64,000 nt of DNA from Legionella sp. PATHC035 (GCF_026191115.1 NZ_JAPHOT010000001.1:1803501-1867500), one strand, 5' to 3'; numbered from the stretch's first letter, positions 45,745-56,542 are shown. Numbers and translations are program-made. Notes: generated by a model not told the origin, from the letters alone.

Positions 45745-47124
45745 ATGCCTTATATCCCACACACGTCCGAAGACAGCAAAGCGATGCTTGACGCCATTGG
45801 CGTGCAAGATACCCAAACTTTGTTTGATGAAATTCCATTGTCTTTGCAATATGCAGGATTTCAAAATATACCTGCCGGCATCAATGAAATGGATATGTTA
45901 AAAGAAGCTCAAGAACTGGCGAATAAAAACCGAAACGGAATCTGCTTCCTAGGTGCTGGATGCTACGAGCATCACATACCTGCAGCAGTGTGGGATATTG
46001 CTTCGCGTGGTGAATTCTTAACAGCATACACGCCTTACCAAGCTGAAGCCAGTCAAGGCACGTTGCAATTGTTATACGAATACCAAACCATGATCTGTGA
46101 GCTCACCGGCATGGAGGTATCCAATGCATCAATGTATGATGGCGCTACCGCGCTTGCTGAGGCCATTTTAATGGCAGTACGTGTCAATAAACACAGTAAA
46201 ACAAACCGCGTATTAATCACCGGCACCACTCATCCGCTCTATCGTGAAACCATTGAAACCATTCTGCGCAATCAGCACATTGAGGTAATTACTTTGCCTT
46301 TTGATGAACAACAGGGCATTACCTCTCTTGCGGCTTTGGAACAATATGCAGGAGAAGATATTACGGCATTGGTTATTGCTCAACCTAATTTTTTTGGTTG
46401 CCTGGAGAAAGTAGATGAGCTGAGTGATTGGGCACATCAAAACAAAACAATCAGTGTGGCCTGCGTCAATCCGGTATCACTTGCCTTATTAAAACCACCA
46501 GGAGCCTGGGGCCAACATGGCGTAGACATTGCCTGTGGCGAGGGTCAACCTTTAGGGGCACCTATGGCATCAGGGGGGCCTTATTTTGGATTTTTAAGCA
46601 CACGTATGGCTCATGTACGCCAAATGCCTGGGCGCATTATCGGATGTACTTTGGATAAAGATGGAAAAAGAGGGTTTACCCTAACCTTACAAGCACGGGA
46701 GCAACATATACGCCGAGCCAAAGCAACCTCCAATATTTGTACCAATCAGGGCTTATTGGTTACGGCAGCCACCATTCATATGAGTCTTTTGGGCGCCGAA
46801 GGATTACGTCAAGTTGCAAGCCAATGCCACCATAATACGCATCAATTAGTCGAAGCCTTAACTGAAATTGATGGGGTAGAACAAGTATTTACTGCACCTT
46901 ATTTCCATGAAGCCTTGCTTAAACTCAATCAACCTGTAGAACAGGTATTAAAAAAATTAGCGAATGCGGGTATCACTGGAGGTTATAACCCAGGAGTTCA
47001 TTACCCTCAATTAGCGAATACCCTTTTAATTTGTGCTACGGAAATGCGAACCCAAGAGGACATCGCGTTTTATGCAAAAACGTTGAAATCCATCATGTCT
47101 GAGCGAGGTGACTCATGTTTGTAA
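45745..47124 (+). CDS. gcvPA: Glycine dehydrogenase (decarboxylating) subunit 1
   Basis: 459 residues, the N-terminal half of the P protein in its two-subunit form. Motifs: SLGAGCYEHHIPAAV-like FLGAGCYEHHIP, TPYQAEASQGTLQLLYEYQT and ANASMYDGATA-type SNASMYDGATALAEA. No PLP lysine: that is in subunit 2. Its last ten bases overlap the next small gene. Confidence 0.96.
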   Translation: MPYIPHTSEDSKAMLDAIGVQDTQTLFDEIPLSLQYAGFQNIPAGINEMDMLKEAQELANKNRNGICFLGAGCYEHHIPAAVWDIASRGEFLTAYTPYQAEASQGTLQLLYEYQTMICELTGMEVSNASMYDGATALAEAILMAVRVNKHSKTNRVLITGTTHPLYRETIETILRNQHIEVITLPFDEQQGITSLAALEQYAGEDITALVIAQPNFFGCLEKVDELSDWAHQNKTISVACVNPVSLALLKPPGAWGQHGVDIACGEGQPLGAPMASGGPYFGFLSTRMAHVRQMPGRIIGCTLDKDGKRGFTLTLQAREQHIRRAKATSNICTNQGLLVTAATIHMSLLGAEGLRQVASQCHHNTHQLVEALTEIDGVEQVFTAPYFHEALLKLNQPVEQVLKKLANAGITGGYNPGVHYPQLANTLLICATEMRTQEDIAFYAKTLKSIMSERGDSCL

Positions 47125-47423
47125 TTCAGTTGACCTATTTAGTTCCTCTTAGTGAAGTAGATAAATACCTGCAAGCACATCGAGAATTCCTTGATTACTA
47201 TTATAAACAAGGTTTATTGCTGGTCTCAGGTCCTATGAAGCCGCGCACTGGTGGAATTATCATCGCCGCTTCAAATGATCGCGCTTATCTCGAATCCATA
47301 TTCCAAAAGGATCCCTACTATTTGGCGGAGATCGCCGAGTATCAATTTATTGAATTTACTCCGGTCAACCATCGCGCTGAACTTAAAGAATTTATTCAAA
47401 AAATGGAAGGCAAATTATGTTGA
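47115..47423 (+). CDS. YciI-like small protein embedded in the gcv operon
   Basis: 102 residues with the ferredoxin-like YciI fold pattern: [25 protein letters not shown], the typical [23 protein letters not shown], and [19 protein letters not shown]. YciI-like proteins have proposed His/Asp-dependent small-molecule functions but no fixed reaction. It overlaps gcvPA by ten bases and gcvPB by seven, so all three are translationally coupled; a role connected to glycine cleavage is inference. Confidence 0.8.
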   Translation: MFVIQLTYLVPLSEVDKYLQAHREFLDYYYKQGLLLVSGPMKPRTGGIIIAASNDRAYLESIFQKDPYYLAEIAEYQFIEFTPVNHRAELKEFIQKMEGKLC

Positions 47424-48883
47424 TTTTTGAATTATCTAAAAAAGACCGTCAGGCAGCTGCCCAAGCGCCCAAAATTTCAACCAGCAAATACGCCATTCCC
47501 GCTGAATTGGAGCGGAAAACGCCTCCCAAAATGCCCGCGTGCTCCGAATTACAAGTGGTAAGGCATTTTACCCGTTTATCCCATAAAAATTTCTCAATCG
47601 ATAGCAATTTTTATCCTCTGGGTTCATGTACCATGAAGTACAATCCGCGAGGAGTCCACAAAGCGGCATCCATGGCAAATTTTCTTAATCGTCATCCTCT
47701 AGCAACTGAGGAAAACAGCCAGGGTTTCTTGGAAGCATTGTATCGATTGCAAGAACATATTGCTGAAATTACAGGCATGGCAGGTGTTTCTTTGACTCCT
47801 ATGGCAGGATCCCAAGGTGAATTTGCTGGGGTTGCAATGATTAAAGCCTATCACCAATCTCGAGGCGATACCGCACGTGATGAAATGCTAATTCCTGATG
47901 CAGCTCATGGTACAAACCCCGCTTCTGCAGTGATGTGTGGCTTTAAAATTGTTGAAATTTCGACTGCGGCAGATGGCGATATCGATCTGGAAGAGTTAAA
48001 AAGCAAACTCGGGCCAAGAACAGCAGGGATCATGCTAACCAATCCCTCTACTTTGGGCTTGTTTATGCGTCAAATTAAAGAAATAGCAGCGCTTGTTCAC
48101 CAGGCAGGGGGGTTATTGTATTACGATGGAGCCAATCTCAATGCTATTTTAGGAAAAGTTAGACCCGGAGATATGGGTTTTGATGTCATGCACTTAAACT
48201 TACATAAAACATTTGCGACGCCTCACGGTGGGGGTGGCCCTGGTGCTGGTCCTGTGGCTGTAGGCAAACGCTTACTCCCTTTCATGCCATTACCGGTGGT
48301 GAAAAAAACGAATTCCGAATATCAATGGGCAACCCATCAAGATTTTCCACAAAGTATTGGTCGCTTATCCTGTTTTATGGGAAATGCAGGTATTTTGCTG
48401 CGCGCTTATTTTTATATGCGGGTTCTTGGCAAAGAAGGGTTACTCCGTGTTTCAGAATATGCAACATTGAACGCAAATTATCTGCTTAAAGAACTCACTA
48501 AAGCAGGTTTTACTGCAGCCTATCCCAACCGACGAGCGTCTCATGAATTTATTCTTACTTTAAGTCCAGAAAAGAAAATGTATGGTGTTACTGCAATGGA
48601 TTTTGCCAAACGATTATTGGATTATGGGGTCCATGCACCAACCACCTATTTTCCACTGCTGATCCCAGAATGTCTGCTGATTGAGCCTACCGAAACTGAA
48701 AGTAAAGAGGAATTGGATCGCTTTGTGCAGATTCTAAAAACCATTAGAGAAGAAGCGGCCACAAATCCTGATTTGGTCAAAGAGGCACCTCATACGCTGC
48801 CTGTCAAACGGCTGGATGATGTAAAAGCAGCCCGAGAGTTGGATTTAAATTATTTTGCACGTGAGGAATCCAAAGAGAAGTAG
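47417..48883 (+). CDS. gcvPB: Glycine dehydrogenase (decarboxylating) subunit 2
   Basis: 488 residues, the C-terminal half of P protein. PLP lysine in [20 protein letters not shown]. Other motifs: [44 protein letters not shown]. The operon lacks the lipoamide dehydrogenase (L protein), normally encoded elsewhere and shared with other complexes. Confidence 0.97.
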   Translation: MLIFELSKKDRQAAAQAPKISTSKYAIPAELERKTPPKMPACSELQVVRHFTRLSHKNFSIDSNFYPLGSCTMKYNPRGVHKAASMANFLNRHPLATEENSQGFLEALYRLQEHIAEITGMAGVSLTPMAGSQGEFAGVAMIKAYHQSRGDTARDEMLIPDAAHGTNPASAVMCGFKIVEISTAADGDIDLEELKSKLGPRTAGIMLTNPSTLGLFMRQIKEIAALVHQAGGLLYYDGANLNAILGKVRPGDMGFDVMHLNLHKTFATPHGGGGPGAGPVAVGKRLLPFMPLPVVKKTNSEYQWATHQDFPQSIGRLSCFMGNAGILLRAYFYMRVLGKEGLLRVSEYATLNANYLLKELTKAGFTAAYPNRRASHEFILTLSPEKKMYGVTAMDFAKRLLDYGVHAPTTYFPLLIPECLLIEPTETESKEELDRFVQILKTIREEAATNPDLVKEAPHTLPVKRLDDVKAARELDLNYFAREESKEK

Positions 48884-49374
48884 CACGATTGCTCTCCCAG
48901 ACTCCCTTCTCCCCATGGGAGATGGGATCTCTTTTCACTATTGAGCTAGAGCATAAAAAGCTTGGGAAAATTCCCTTCTCCCCATGGGGAGAAGGTGCCC
49001 GTCAGGGCGGATGAGGGAATTTAGTCTTAACTAATGAACCGCCTACACCACTTTGAGAAGGTTTTCACTCCAGAAATTTGGGTCACACTCCCCGCACACA
49101 CAGTTCAGAAAGCCAATACCCATTTATAAAGCACCTAGAATGGCTCTTGTACATCAATCTTCTAAGGTCTATAACTATAAGATAGAATGAATGATTTCGG
49201 CTCCATCTGCGACCCCGGATTTGTGTGCTCAATGATGGTTTTAAATTACAGAAATTAGGACTCTTTGGAAACTCGCTGCGGGGGATAAAGTGCAAGCAGA
49301 GGCATTGCATCGACGAAACCATTAGCCCCTCTCAGTAAAATTTCCGAAAAGATCTTTTTAAGGAACCATATAAA
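48884..49374. other. Repeat-bearing gap before the chemosensory operon
   Basis: About 490 bases. Two CCCTTCTCCCCATGGG-type palindromes (48903-48925 and about 48972-48991) show this to be another site of the CCCTCTCC family. The sequence between about 49050 and 49370 is not repeat-like and presumably holds the promoter of the operon that follows; no clear sigma factor site was identified. Confidence 0.5.
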
Positions 49375-49842
49375 GTGCCCCAGCAGAACCTTACAGTTCT
49401 CCACTTTCTTTTACAGGACATAAAAGTCTGTATGGATTTACACTATATAGAACAAGTCCTGCCCTTGCCTATGCTTGAAATTGTACCGTCTAGCCCTATC
49501 TATTTTGTAGGGCTGATGAATTTAAAAAATAAATGCATTCCTGTGATTGACCTGGCAATTTGTACTGGCTTGATACGAAATGAAATATATCCTTTAAATA
49601 TACCCATCCTACTTTGCTCCGATGGAGTGCATCAAGTTGGTCTGATTGTTGATAAAGTGCTGGGATTGAGTGATATCGACAAACAGCAAATCGAAGTACA
49701 TGAAGAATTGACAACCAATAACTCACCATTCTTGGGCGCTGTCACTTTAGAAACCGGGGTTTCTCTATTGCTCGACTTCAATTGGGTTTTCGCTTTAAAG
49801 TTAACGCAAGAAATCAACCTGGCAGATACTAATCATGAGTAA
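49375..49842 (+). CDS. CheW-like coupling protein 1
   Basis: 155 residues, starting at GTG preceded by AAGGAA. CheW fold: FLLQDIKVCMDLHYIEQVLPLP, VGLMNLKNKCIPVIDL and VGLIVDKVLGL, with LETGVSLLLDFNWVFAL at the end. Links the receptor to the CheA kinase. In gene order it corresponds to WspB of Pseudomonas. The next gene starts seven bases on. Confidence 0.9.
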   Translation: MPQQNLTVLHFLLQDIKVCMDLHYIEQVLPLPMLEIVPSSPIYFVGLMNLKNKCIPVIDLAICTGLIRNEIYPLNIPILLCSDGVHQVGLIVDKVLGLSDIDKQQIEVHEELTTNNSPFLGAVTLETGVSLLLDFNWVFALKLTQEINLADTNHE

Positions 49843-49848
49843 TGGAAC

Positions 49849-50721
49849 ATGGGTAATAATACTGTAAATGACATCAAAAAACTTGAATCTGCATTTATCG
49901 AGTTAATCCATAAGCGCTATGGATTGGTCATCCATGTGAACCAAGCACGAGAGTTAACAAAAACCATTGCTGTGGCATGCAATAAATTCAATTATCAACC
50001 TCAAGAATACTTGGAACAATTAAATAACTGTGCCAGCAATTCCTCTTTATTAGCTGATTTGGTTTCAGCAATTACCGTAGGAGAAAGTTATTTTTTTCGT
50101 GATAAAAATCAAATGCAGTTACTTGAGAATAAACTGTTACCTGATTTAATTAATCAGAAATCACAAGACTTCTCTTTAAAAATTTGGAGTGCTGGTTGTT
50201 CTTCGGGTGAAGAAATCTATACCCTAGCCATCTTGTTGGCAGAGCTCATACCCAATATTGACCTATGGGACCTCTATTTATTAGGTACCGATATCAATAC
50301 CACCTCTCTTCAAAAAGCATCTGCAGCTGTTTTCGGCCAATGGTCCATGCGTTCTATTCCGGAAAAATACCTACAACGCTATTTCGAAAAAAATGACCGG
50401 ACTTACGTTCTTTCACCACAGATTCGCGATTTAGTACAATTTAAATACCTTAACTTATGCGATAACAGCTACCCCTCCATAATCAATGGAATATTTGAGG
50501 TGGATTTGATCTTATGCCGCAATGTGCTTATTTATTTTGATAATGAACTTGCTGCTAAAATTATGAAAAAGCTGAGTGCATGTATGCATAAAAACGCTTA
50601 TCTTATATTAGGTGCATCAGATCCTATTGTCACCAATGGGACAAATCTTGTTTTTCATCATGATGGTGCAATCTATTTCTCGCTCGATAGCGGCAGTGAA
50701 TCAAGGAAGGATATTGAATGA
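49849..50721 (+). CDS. Chemoreceptor methyltransferase CheR
   Basis: 290 residues. N-terminal all-helical domain, then SAM-binding motif IWSAGCSSGEEIYTLAILL and LLGTDINTTSLQKA, ending with VDLILCRNVLIYFDN. Methylates glutamates on the receptor for adaptation. No TPR extension, unlike WspC. Overlaps the next gene by four bases (ATGA). Confidence 0.95.
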   Translation: MGNNTVNDIKKLESAFIELIHKRYGLVIHVNQARELTKTIAVACNKFNYQPQEYLEQLNNCASNSSLLADLVSAITVGESYFFRDKNQMQLLENKLLPDLINQKSQDFSLKIWSAGCSSGEEIYTLAILLAELIPNIDLWDLYLLGTDINTTSLQKASAAVFGQWSMRSIPEKYLQRYFEKNDRTYVLSPQIRDLVQFKYLNLCDNSYPSIINGIFEVDLILCRNVLIYFDNELAAKIMKKLSACMHKNAYLILGASDPIVTNGTNLVFHHDGAIYFSLDSGSESRKDIE

Positions 50722-51314
50722 TGAATAAAGAACAACAGCACGCTTCCGCTTTGATGCCCAAAACTGAATTAGCAATAAAAATCCTAAAATCCAGGGCCTT
50801 GCAACTTGCAAAACAGGAAATTGATACCAGCAAAAATCAAGGTATTTCTTTTGTTCATTTCAAGCTTGGCCAAAATGAAAGTTATGGCGTTTCATATCAA
50901 TACGTTCAAGAAATTGTCCATAATGCCCCTATAGAGCAACCTCCTTTTGTACCTCATTTTATCTCTGGGGTGATCAATTGGCGTGGTACGCTGATTACAG
51001 TGGTTGATCTCAGTAAATTTTTCCATCCTCACCATTCGGAACACAATCCGAAACAGGACAATAAATTTATTATCATTATCCGGGCAAACAATATTACTCT
51101 TGGCTTGCTGACTTATCGTATTGAAGGCAGTGAGACTTATCATCCCGACCAATTGGCGGCCCCATTATCCGCAGTCAACATTGCTAATCCAGAATATATC
51201 CTGGGATTACATCATGCGGCTACTGCGATCCTTAATGTGGAAACAATGATAGCCAGCTTAAGCCAAGAAATTAAAATGCGTCTATACAAGACAGGAGAGT
51301 CTCATGGAAACTAA
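50718..51314 (+). CDS. CheW-like coupling protein 2
   Basis: 198 residues. A helical N-terminus of about 45 residues precedes a CheW domain: VHFKLGQNESYGVSYQYVQEIV, FISGVINWRGTLITVVDLSKFF and LGLLTYRIEG. Corresponds in order to WspD. Overlaps the chemoreceptor start by 11 bases. Confidence 0.9.
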   Translation: MMNKEQQHASALMPKTELAIKILKSRALQLAKQEIDTSKNQGISFVHFKLGQNESYGVSYQYVQEIVHNAPIEQPPFVPHFISGVINWRGTLITVVDLSKFFHPHHSEHNPKQDNKFIIIIRANNITLGLLTYRIEGSETYHPDQLAAPLSAVNIANPEYILGLHHAATAILNVETMIASLSQEIKMRLYKTGESHGN

Positions 51315-53163
51315 TAGTAATAAACGACGTTTTATTATTACTGTACGGGCTCGATTACTTATTGGTTTTATGACCCTGAGCTTGCCCTTATTGATACTCA
51401 TGATGTTTTTGATACCCAAAGTAGATATGGTGGTCTATCTAAGTCAAAAAATTCGCAGTGAAAACTTACCCCAAATTCTTGATAGTCAAATCTTTCAGGC
51501 TCAAGATCTTGTTGAACAATGGGCAATGAACGGCAACCAAGAGTCCAGGGAACATTTTGCACTGCTGTGGAATGAAATCAATAAGATTCGCAGTCAATGG
51601 GATCAAGCCATGCACTCCCTGGGTAACAAAAACTTACAGGACGCATGGGATAAATTACAAGAGTTATATATCCCTCTTTATGATATTCAAGCATCCATAA
51701 TAAATGCCCCCAGAGATCCCAATAATCAAAATAATGTAGAAAATAGCAGGCATATGACCAGAACTGTTGAAAATGCAATGATTGACATTATATTGGGTTC
51801 CTATTCCCCAGAATCAGGTAAACGAAATGGTGGGTTATATGTGCTTTTAGGGCAGGAAATAGAAAAAAATACCCATAAAATCAATGACAGCCTAAGCTCT
51901 TTGAAGATGATCGCTTATTTGCTATTTGGCCTTACTATTATCCTCACGATTTTAGTTCCTTATATAACACAGCGAGCCATTGCTAATCCTGTCGACAAAG
52001 CAATTAATATAGCCGAACGAATTGCTGCGGGTGAACGTGATGTAGTTATCCAAATTCATTCCTCAGATAAATTAGGAAAATTGCTTTTATCCCTCAAAAC
52101 CATGCAAGAAGCAATTAGAAAAAATGAGGAAATCCTCCGCACCAAAGAAGAGGAATCACGGGAATTATTTGATAAGCTTGTTAGTTCATCGAAAAAATTT
52201 AGGCTACATAGCAGTAAAGTTGCAGCGGGAGATCTCAGAGAACGTCTTGAAATCGATAAAGAAGATATACTGCAGGATCTCGGTAAAGATTTAAATTTGA
52301 TGACCGATGGTTTGGCATCAATTACCGCCAAAATTACCAAAGTCAGTAATGACATTGTCACTATGGTGGGAACCGTTCTCACTTCTGCAAATGAACAAGC
52401 AGAAGGGATTACGTCTCAAGCGTCAGCGATCAATGAAATCAGTGCGTCATTAGAAGAAATTGATAAGAGCTCCAAACAAACCATGTTGAAAGCACAAACC
52501 CTGCGGGAAGTGGCGAAGAACACCTATGAACAAGGGAAACTCGGTACTGAATCGGTCGAGCAAAGCATTCATGGCATTAAAGCCTCAGAAGAAAAAATGA
52601 AGCTTATAGCACAAACCATTCTTGATTTGAGTAACCACACCCAACAAATTGGCGATATTACCTCGGTCGTCAACACCCTAGCACAACAATCAAAAATGCT
52701 GGCATTAAATGCATCGATTGAGGCATCAAAAGCCGGTGAAGCTGGAAAAGGTTTTGCAGCGGTAGCCACAGAAGTGAGAAATCTTGCAGAACAGTCAGAA
52801 CAGTCAACCGTACAAGTCCAAAAAATTCTTGAGGATATCCGACGGACTACTGAAAAAGCAGTCACCGTGACCGAGGAAGGAACAAAGTCACTTGATTCAG
52901 GAACAAAACTGATTGAGAAAGCAGGCCAAGTCATTAAAACGCTAAGTAAAATGCTCAATGAAGCGTCGATTTCTAGCCAACACATTGAGGTGGCAATCCG
53001 TCAAGAAGCAGTTGGGATTGAGCAAATAGTTGAGAGTATGAATGAAATAAATCGCACTACTTCAACTTTTTCAAGCGGCATAAAAGAGATGATGGCGTTT
53101 ATTCATAATTTAGATAACATTGCCAAACATCTCAAAGACGATGTAAATATTTATAAAGTTTAG
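51304..53163 (+). CDS. Methyl-accepting chemoreceptor with periplasmic four-helix-type sensor
   Basis: 619 residues. Span 1 at about 18-40 and span 2 at about 201-222 enclose a helical periplasmic domain of about 160 residues. A HAMP segment follows, then a second HAMP-like stretch (KVAAGDLRERLEIDKEDI). The cytoplasmic tip reads VNTLAQQSKMLALNASIEASKAGEAGKGFAAVATEVRNLA (about 455-495 in the family layout), close to the consensus. No C-terminal CheR-binding pentapeptide (ends DDVNIYKV). Ligand unknown. Confidence 0.93.
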   Translation: METNSNKRRFIITVRARLLIGFMTLSLPLLILMMFLIPKVDMVVYLSQKIRSENLPQILDSQIFQAQDLVEQWAMNGNQESREHFALLWNEINKIRSQWDQAMHSLGNKNLQDAWDKLQELYIPLYDIQASIINAPRDPNNQNNVENSRHMTRTVENAMIDIILGSYSPESGKRNGGLYVLLGQEIEKNTHKINDSLSSLKMIAYLLFGLTIILTILVPYITQRAIANPVDKAINIAERIAAGERDVVIQIHSSDKLGKLLLSLKTMQEAIRKNEEILRTKEEESRELFDKLVSSSKKFRLHSSKVAAGDLRERLEIDKEDILQDLGKDLNLMTDGLASITAKITKVSNDIVTMVGTVLTSANEQAEGITSQASAINEISASLEEIDKSSKQTMLKAQTLREVAKNTYEQGKLGTESVEQSIHGIKASEEKMKLIAQTILDLSNHTQQIGDITSVVNTLAQQSKMLALNASIEASKAGEAGKGFAAVATEVRNLAEQSEQSTVQVQKILEDIRRTTEKAVTVTEEGTKSLDSGTKLIEKAGQVIKTLSKMLNEASISSQHIEVAIRQEAVGIEQIVESMNEINRTTSTFSSGIKEMMAFIHNLDNIAKHLKDDVNIYKV

Positions 53164-53172
53164 GAGGCACCA

Positions 53173-55470
53173 ATGACTCCAGACGATCACCTATTAAAAG
53201 AGTTGCTTGAAACGTTCGGCACAGAGCTTGAATCATTACTGACCGTCATCACGGATAATTTAGAAAAAATGGAACGTGGTGGATCAATGGATGAGGTCAG
53301 TCATCTGATGGAAGAGGTTTCGCGAGCAGGGCGTAATATCAAGGTTTCCGCACTTTCCCTAGGGATTAATGACTTGGGGACCATGGCGGAATATGTTGAA
53401 AGGCTGTTTGCACCGCCGCAAAAAGTATCGTCAGAAGTCATTAATTTAACGTATCGCACCATAAATGGGATGCGTGAACTCCTTCATCATTTTATAGAAA
53501 AGAAACCGCTTTCAACTGCGCTTGACGAATTGTTACATCAATTACAATACGCTCTGATTTATGAAAAAAAAGAAGAATTGCCAATCACAGAGGAACAACC
53601 TCCATTCTCTGAAGAGAACCTGGTCACCGAAGCCATACCCCTCTCGAAACCATTGGATAATGAATTCATCAAAAAAATTGTCGAAACATTTAAAACAGAA
53701 CTTCAGGAAAATTTAATCACGATTACTGATGGTTTGCTGCAGCTTGAGAAGGGAACAAAATCAGAACAAGAATTCCAGGGCGTACTAAATGAAATGTTTC
53801 GAGTTGCCCATAACATTAAGGGTTCTGCACGTGGCATAGGAGCTCAAGATGTCGGTGAGATTGCGCATCATCTAGAAACATTGTTTACAGCAATTCAGAA
53901 AAGAAGTACTAAAGTTTCCCCTGAACTCATTAATCTTTGCCTGCAATCGATCGATTACATGAATGAAGCAATGCAATGCTACAGCGAGCAAAGACCGCTT
54001 TCCTTCGATTTAAAAAAACACTTGCGGCAACTGCAACAGTCCATGGAATTACCTACTCAAGAAATATCATCTACCCGAGAGTTGTATGCAAAAGATAGAG
54101 AAGAACCTGAAAAAAGCCCACAGACTCCAACGATACAGGCTAAAACAAGTGAATTTGAATCAATACGCGTCTCTTTGCAAAATTTAGATAGTGTTTCAGT
54201 TTATACCGAAGAAATTCAAACCATAAAAATCGCTATTGAAGAGTATTATTCCAAATTAAGTAAAATGAATTTCAAAATCGATGATCTACTCCTTTCATGG
54301 AAAAAAAATAGGGCTTATTTCAAAACAAACACTGATGCTATAAGTGGACCAATAGATTACCTATTTGCGACCAATTTCGTTGAATTATCCGACATCAATA
54401 ATTCGATGCACTTAATGCAAAGAGAGTTGTCACTATCGATTAATGAACTGTCCCTATTGTTAAATGCCCTGCAAGATGAAATCCGTACCTTACGTCTTAT
54501 TCCAGTATCCACCCAATTACGTTACCTACCACGTATAGTCCGTGACTTAGCTCAAGAACTAAACAAACAAGTCAATCTTGAAATAAGCAGTAACGATGTA
54601 AAAATTGATAAAATTATACTGGATGGTTTAAAAGACCCAATTATGCATCTTTTGCGCAATGCAATTGATCATGGGATAGAAAATGCTGAGGTTCGCAAAG
54701 CAGCCGGCAAGCCACCGCAAGGAAATATCCACATCAAGGTCAAGCAGGAAGATAATCAGATAGTCTTCAAAATTATTGATGATGGAGCAGGCATTAATAC
54801 CAATGAGGTGATTCGTCTTGCCCTGCAAAAGAATTTAATTACCCAAGCTGAGCTTGGAAATATGAAAAAGGAAGATATTCATGAACTCATTTTTCGACCG
54901 GGTTTCTCTACCCGTGAAATTGCAACAGATATTTCAGGTCGAGGTATTGGGCTGGATGCGGTGCGCTCCAATTTGCTCCGTTTAAAAGGCCAGGTGAGTG
55001 TTGAAAGTCAACCCAATAAAGGGACCATCTTTTATCTCAAAGTGCCACTTACCTTGGCTACTGAGCGTGGATTGATTATCTCCTGTTGCAACCAAATTTT
55101 TGTCCTTCTGACCAGCTCGGTAGAAAGTGTGATGTTGTTAAAGAAAAATGAGATTATCAACGTCGAAGGAATCCCTTCTGTTCTTGTCAAAGAACAGCCC
55201 GTTTTGTTATGCTCTTTGTCTAAGGCACTGCATCTTAATGAAAAAAAACAAAATTTCAAAGAACATATCTCGGTTGTGACTATCAAAAACAATGGAGACC
55301 GAATCGCCTTGCTTGTCGATGAAATTATTGGTGAAAGAGAAATCGTACTGAAACCATTACAGGAACCATTAACCAATATACCTTGTATAATCGGAGCTAC
55401 CTTAACCGGCAGCAATCAAATTAATTTCGTATTAAACTCTGCAGAGATAGTTAAACGAATGTTGCTATAG
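53173..55470 (+). CDS. CheA-type histidine kinase with two Hpt domains, the first degenerate
   Basis: 765 residues. Hpt 1 (about 1-130) has RAGRNIKVSALSLGIND where the phosphoacceptor His is Arg54. Hpt 2 (about 160-300) has RVAHNIKGSARGIGAQD with His213 intact. Then a dimerisation helix pair, HATPase (LLRNAIDHGIEN, DDGAGIN, GRGIGLDAVRSN) and a C-terminal CheW-like domain (IFYLKVPLTLATERG through GATLTGSNQINFVLN). There is no fused receiver domain, unlike WspE. Confidence 0.95.
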   Translation: MTPDDHLLKELLETFGTELESLLTVITDNLEKMERGGSMDEVSHLMEEVSRAGRNIKVSALSLGINDLGTMAEYVERLFAPPQKVSSEVINLTYRTINGMRELLHHFIEKKPLSTALDELLHQLQYALIYEKKEELPITEEQPPFSEENLVTEAIPLSKPLDNEFIKKIVETFKTELQENLITITDGLLQLEKGTKSEQEFQGVLNEMFRVAHNIKGSARGIGAQDVGEIAHHLETLFTAIQKRSTKVSPELINLCLQSIDYMNEAMQCYSEQRPLSFDLKKHLRQLQQSMELPTQEISSTRELYAKDREEPEKSPQTPTIQAKTSEFESIRVSLQNLDSVSVYTEEIQTIKIAIEEYYSKLSKMNFKIDDLLLSWKKNRAYFKTNTDAISGPIDYLFATNFVELSDINNSMHLMQRELSLSINELSLLLNALQDEIRTLRLIPVSTQLRYLPRIVRDLAQELNKQVNLEISSNDVKIDKIILDGLKDPIMHLLRNAIDHGIENAEVRKAAGKPPQGNIHIKVKQEDNQIVFKIIDDGAGINTNEVIRLALQKNLITQAELGNMKKEDIHELIFRPGFSTREIATDISGRGIGLDAVRSNLLRLKGQVSVESQPNKGTIFYLKVPLTLATERGLIISCCNQIFVLLTSSVESVMLLKKNEIINVEGIPSVLVKEQPVLLCSLSKALHLNEKKQNFKEHISVVTIKNNGDRIALLVDEIIGEREIVLKPLQEPLTNIPCIIGATLTGSNQINFVLNSAEIVKRMLL

Positions 55471-55483
55471 TGAATTACGGCCT

Positions 55484-56536
55484 ATGATAAAAATTTTAAT
55501 TGTTGATGACTCGCCAACAGAAGCTGCATTAATTCAACACATCATAGAATCTGAAAAAGATATGCAAGTCATTGGTATTGCAAAAAATGGCCAAGAAGCA
55601 ATCGATCTCACTGCAAAATTAAAACCTGATCTCATAACCATGGACATTCAGATGCCCATCATGGATGGCCTTGAGGCAACGCGCATCATTATGGCTAAAA
55701 ATCCAACACCAATTGTCGTAATAAGCTCTCTGGTTAATGATGAATCAATTCATGCCACCTTTCATATTCTTGAAGCAGGTGCATTGACTGCTTTAGCAAA
55801 ACCAGTGAATGTCTTTTCTTCCTCTTTTGAAGAAAGTAGAAAACATATTGTTGATATCCTACGAAGTTTTTCTGATATTCGCGTTATAAAAATACCATTA
55901 AAAAAACATCTTGAGGAAAGCAAAAGACATCAGATCGCACATCCTAAAGCAACCCATTACGAAATTATAGCGATGGGCGCCTCGATTGGCGGACCTATGG
56001 CGTTGAAAACCATTCTCGGGCACTTAGCCCCTGATTTCCCTTTACCTATCATGGTTGTTCAACATATGGGTACCGGTTTTATCCGGGGATTTGCGCAATG
56101 GCTTGGAGAAAACATAAGTCTTAGGGTGAAAAATGCTGAAGATAAGGAACCCCTGCAGAAAGGGACAGTGTACATAGCCGCTGAACCCAAACATATGGAA
56201 GTTGAACGTGACCATGAACAACTGATCTGCAGGTTAGTTGATGGCGCCCCTGTCTCTGGTTTTTGTCCTTCAATTACACGATTACTGCAATCAATTGCAA
56301 GGGTTTCTGGGAAAAAGGCTATTGGCCTCCTATTAACGGGAATGAGTGATGATGGTGCAGAGGGTTTATTGGAATTAAAACAGGCGCATGGACATACCTT
56401 GGTTCAAAACCAAGAAAGTTCTATAGTTTTTGGAATGGGGGCTGTTGCTCAGTCATTGAATGCTGTAGATCGGCTGATTGGGTTAGAGCATATTGCGAGT
56501 TATTTAACAAAAATTTGTACCACGGAACAAGAGTAG
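55484..56536 (+). CDS. Chemoreceptor methylesterase CheB
   Basis: 350 residues. Receiver domain (VDDSPTEAALIQ; phospho-Asp in LITMDIQMPIMDG) followed by the methylesterase with its Ser/His/Asp site: AMGASIGGPMAL, VVQHMGTGF and LLTGMSDDGAEGL. Removes receptor methyl groups (and deamidates) on phosphorylation. Separated by 13 bases from cheA and 6 from the cyclase. Confidence 0.95.
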   Translation: MIKILIVDDSPTEAALIQHIIESEKDMQVIGIAKNGQEAIDLTAKLKPDLITMDIQMPIMDGLEATRIIMAKNPTPIVVISSLVNDESIHATFHILEAGALTALAKPVNVFSSSFEESRKHIVDILRSFSDIRVIKIPLKKHLEESKRHQIAHPKATHYEIIAMGASIGGPMALKTILGHLAPDFPLPIMVVQHMGTGFIRGFAQWLGENISLRVKNAEDKEPLQKGTVYIAAEPKHMEVERDHEQLICRLVDGAPVSGFCPSITRLLQSIARVSGKKAIGLLLTGMSDDGAEGLLELKQAHGHTLVQNQESSIVFGMGAVAQSLNAVDRLIGLEHIASYLTKICTTEQE

Positions 56537-56542
56537 CTCTTT

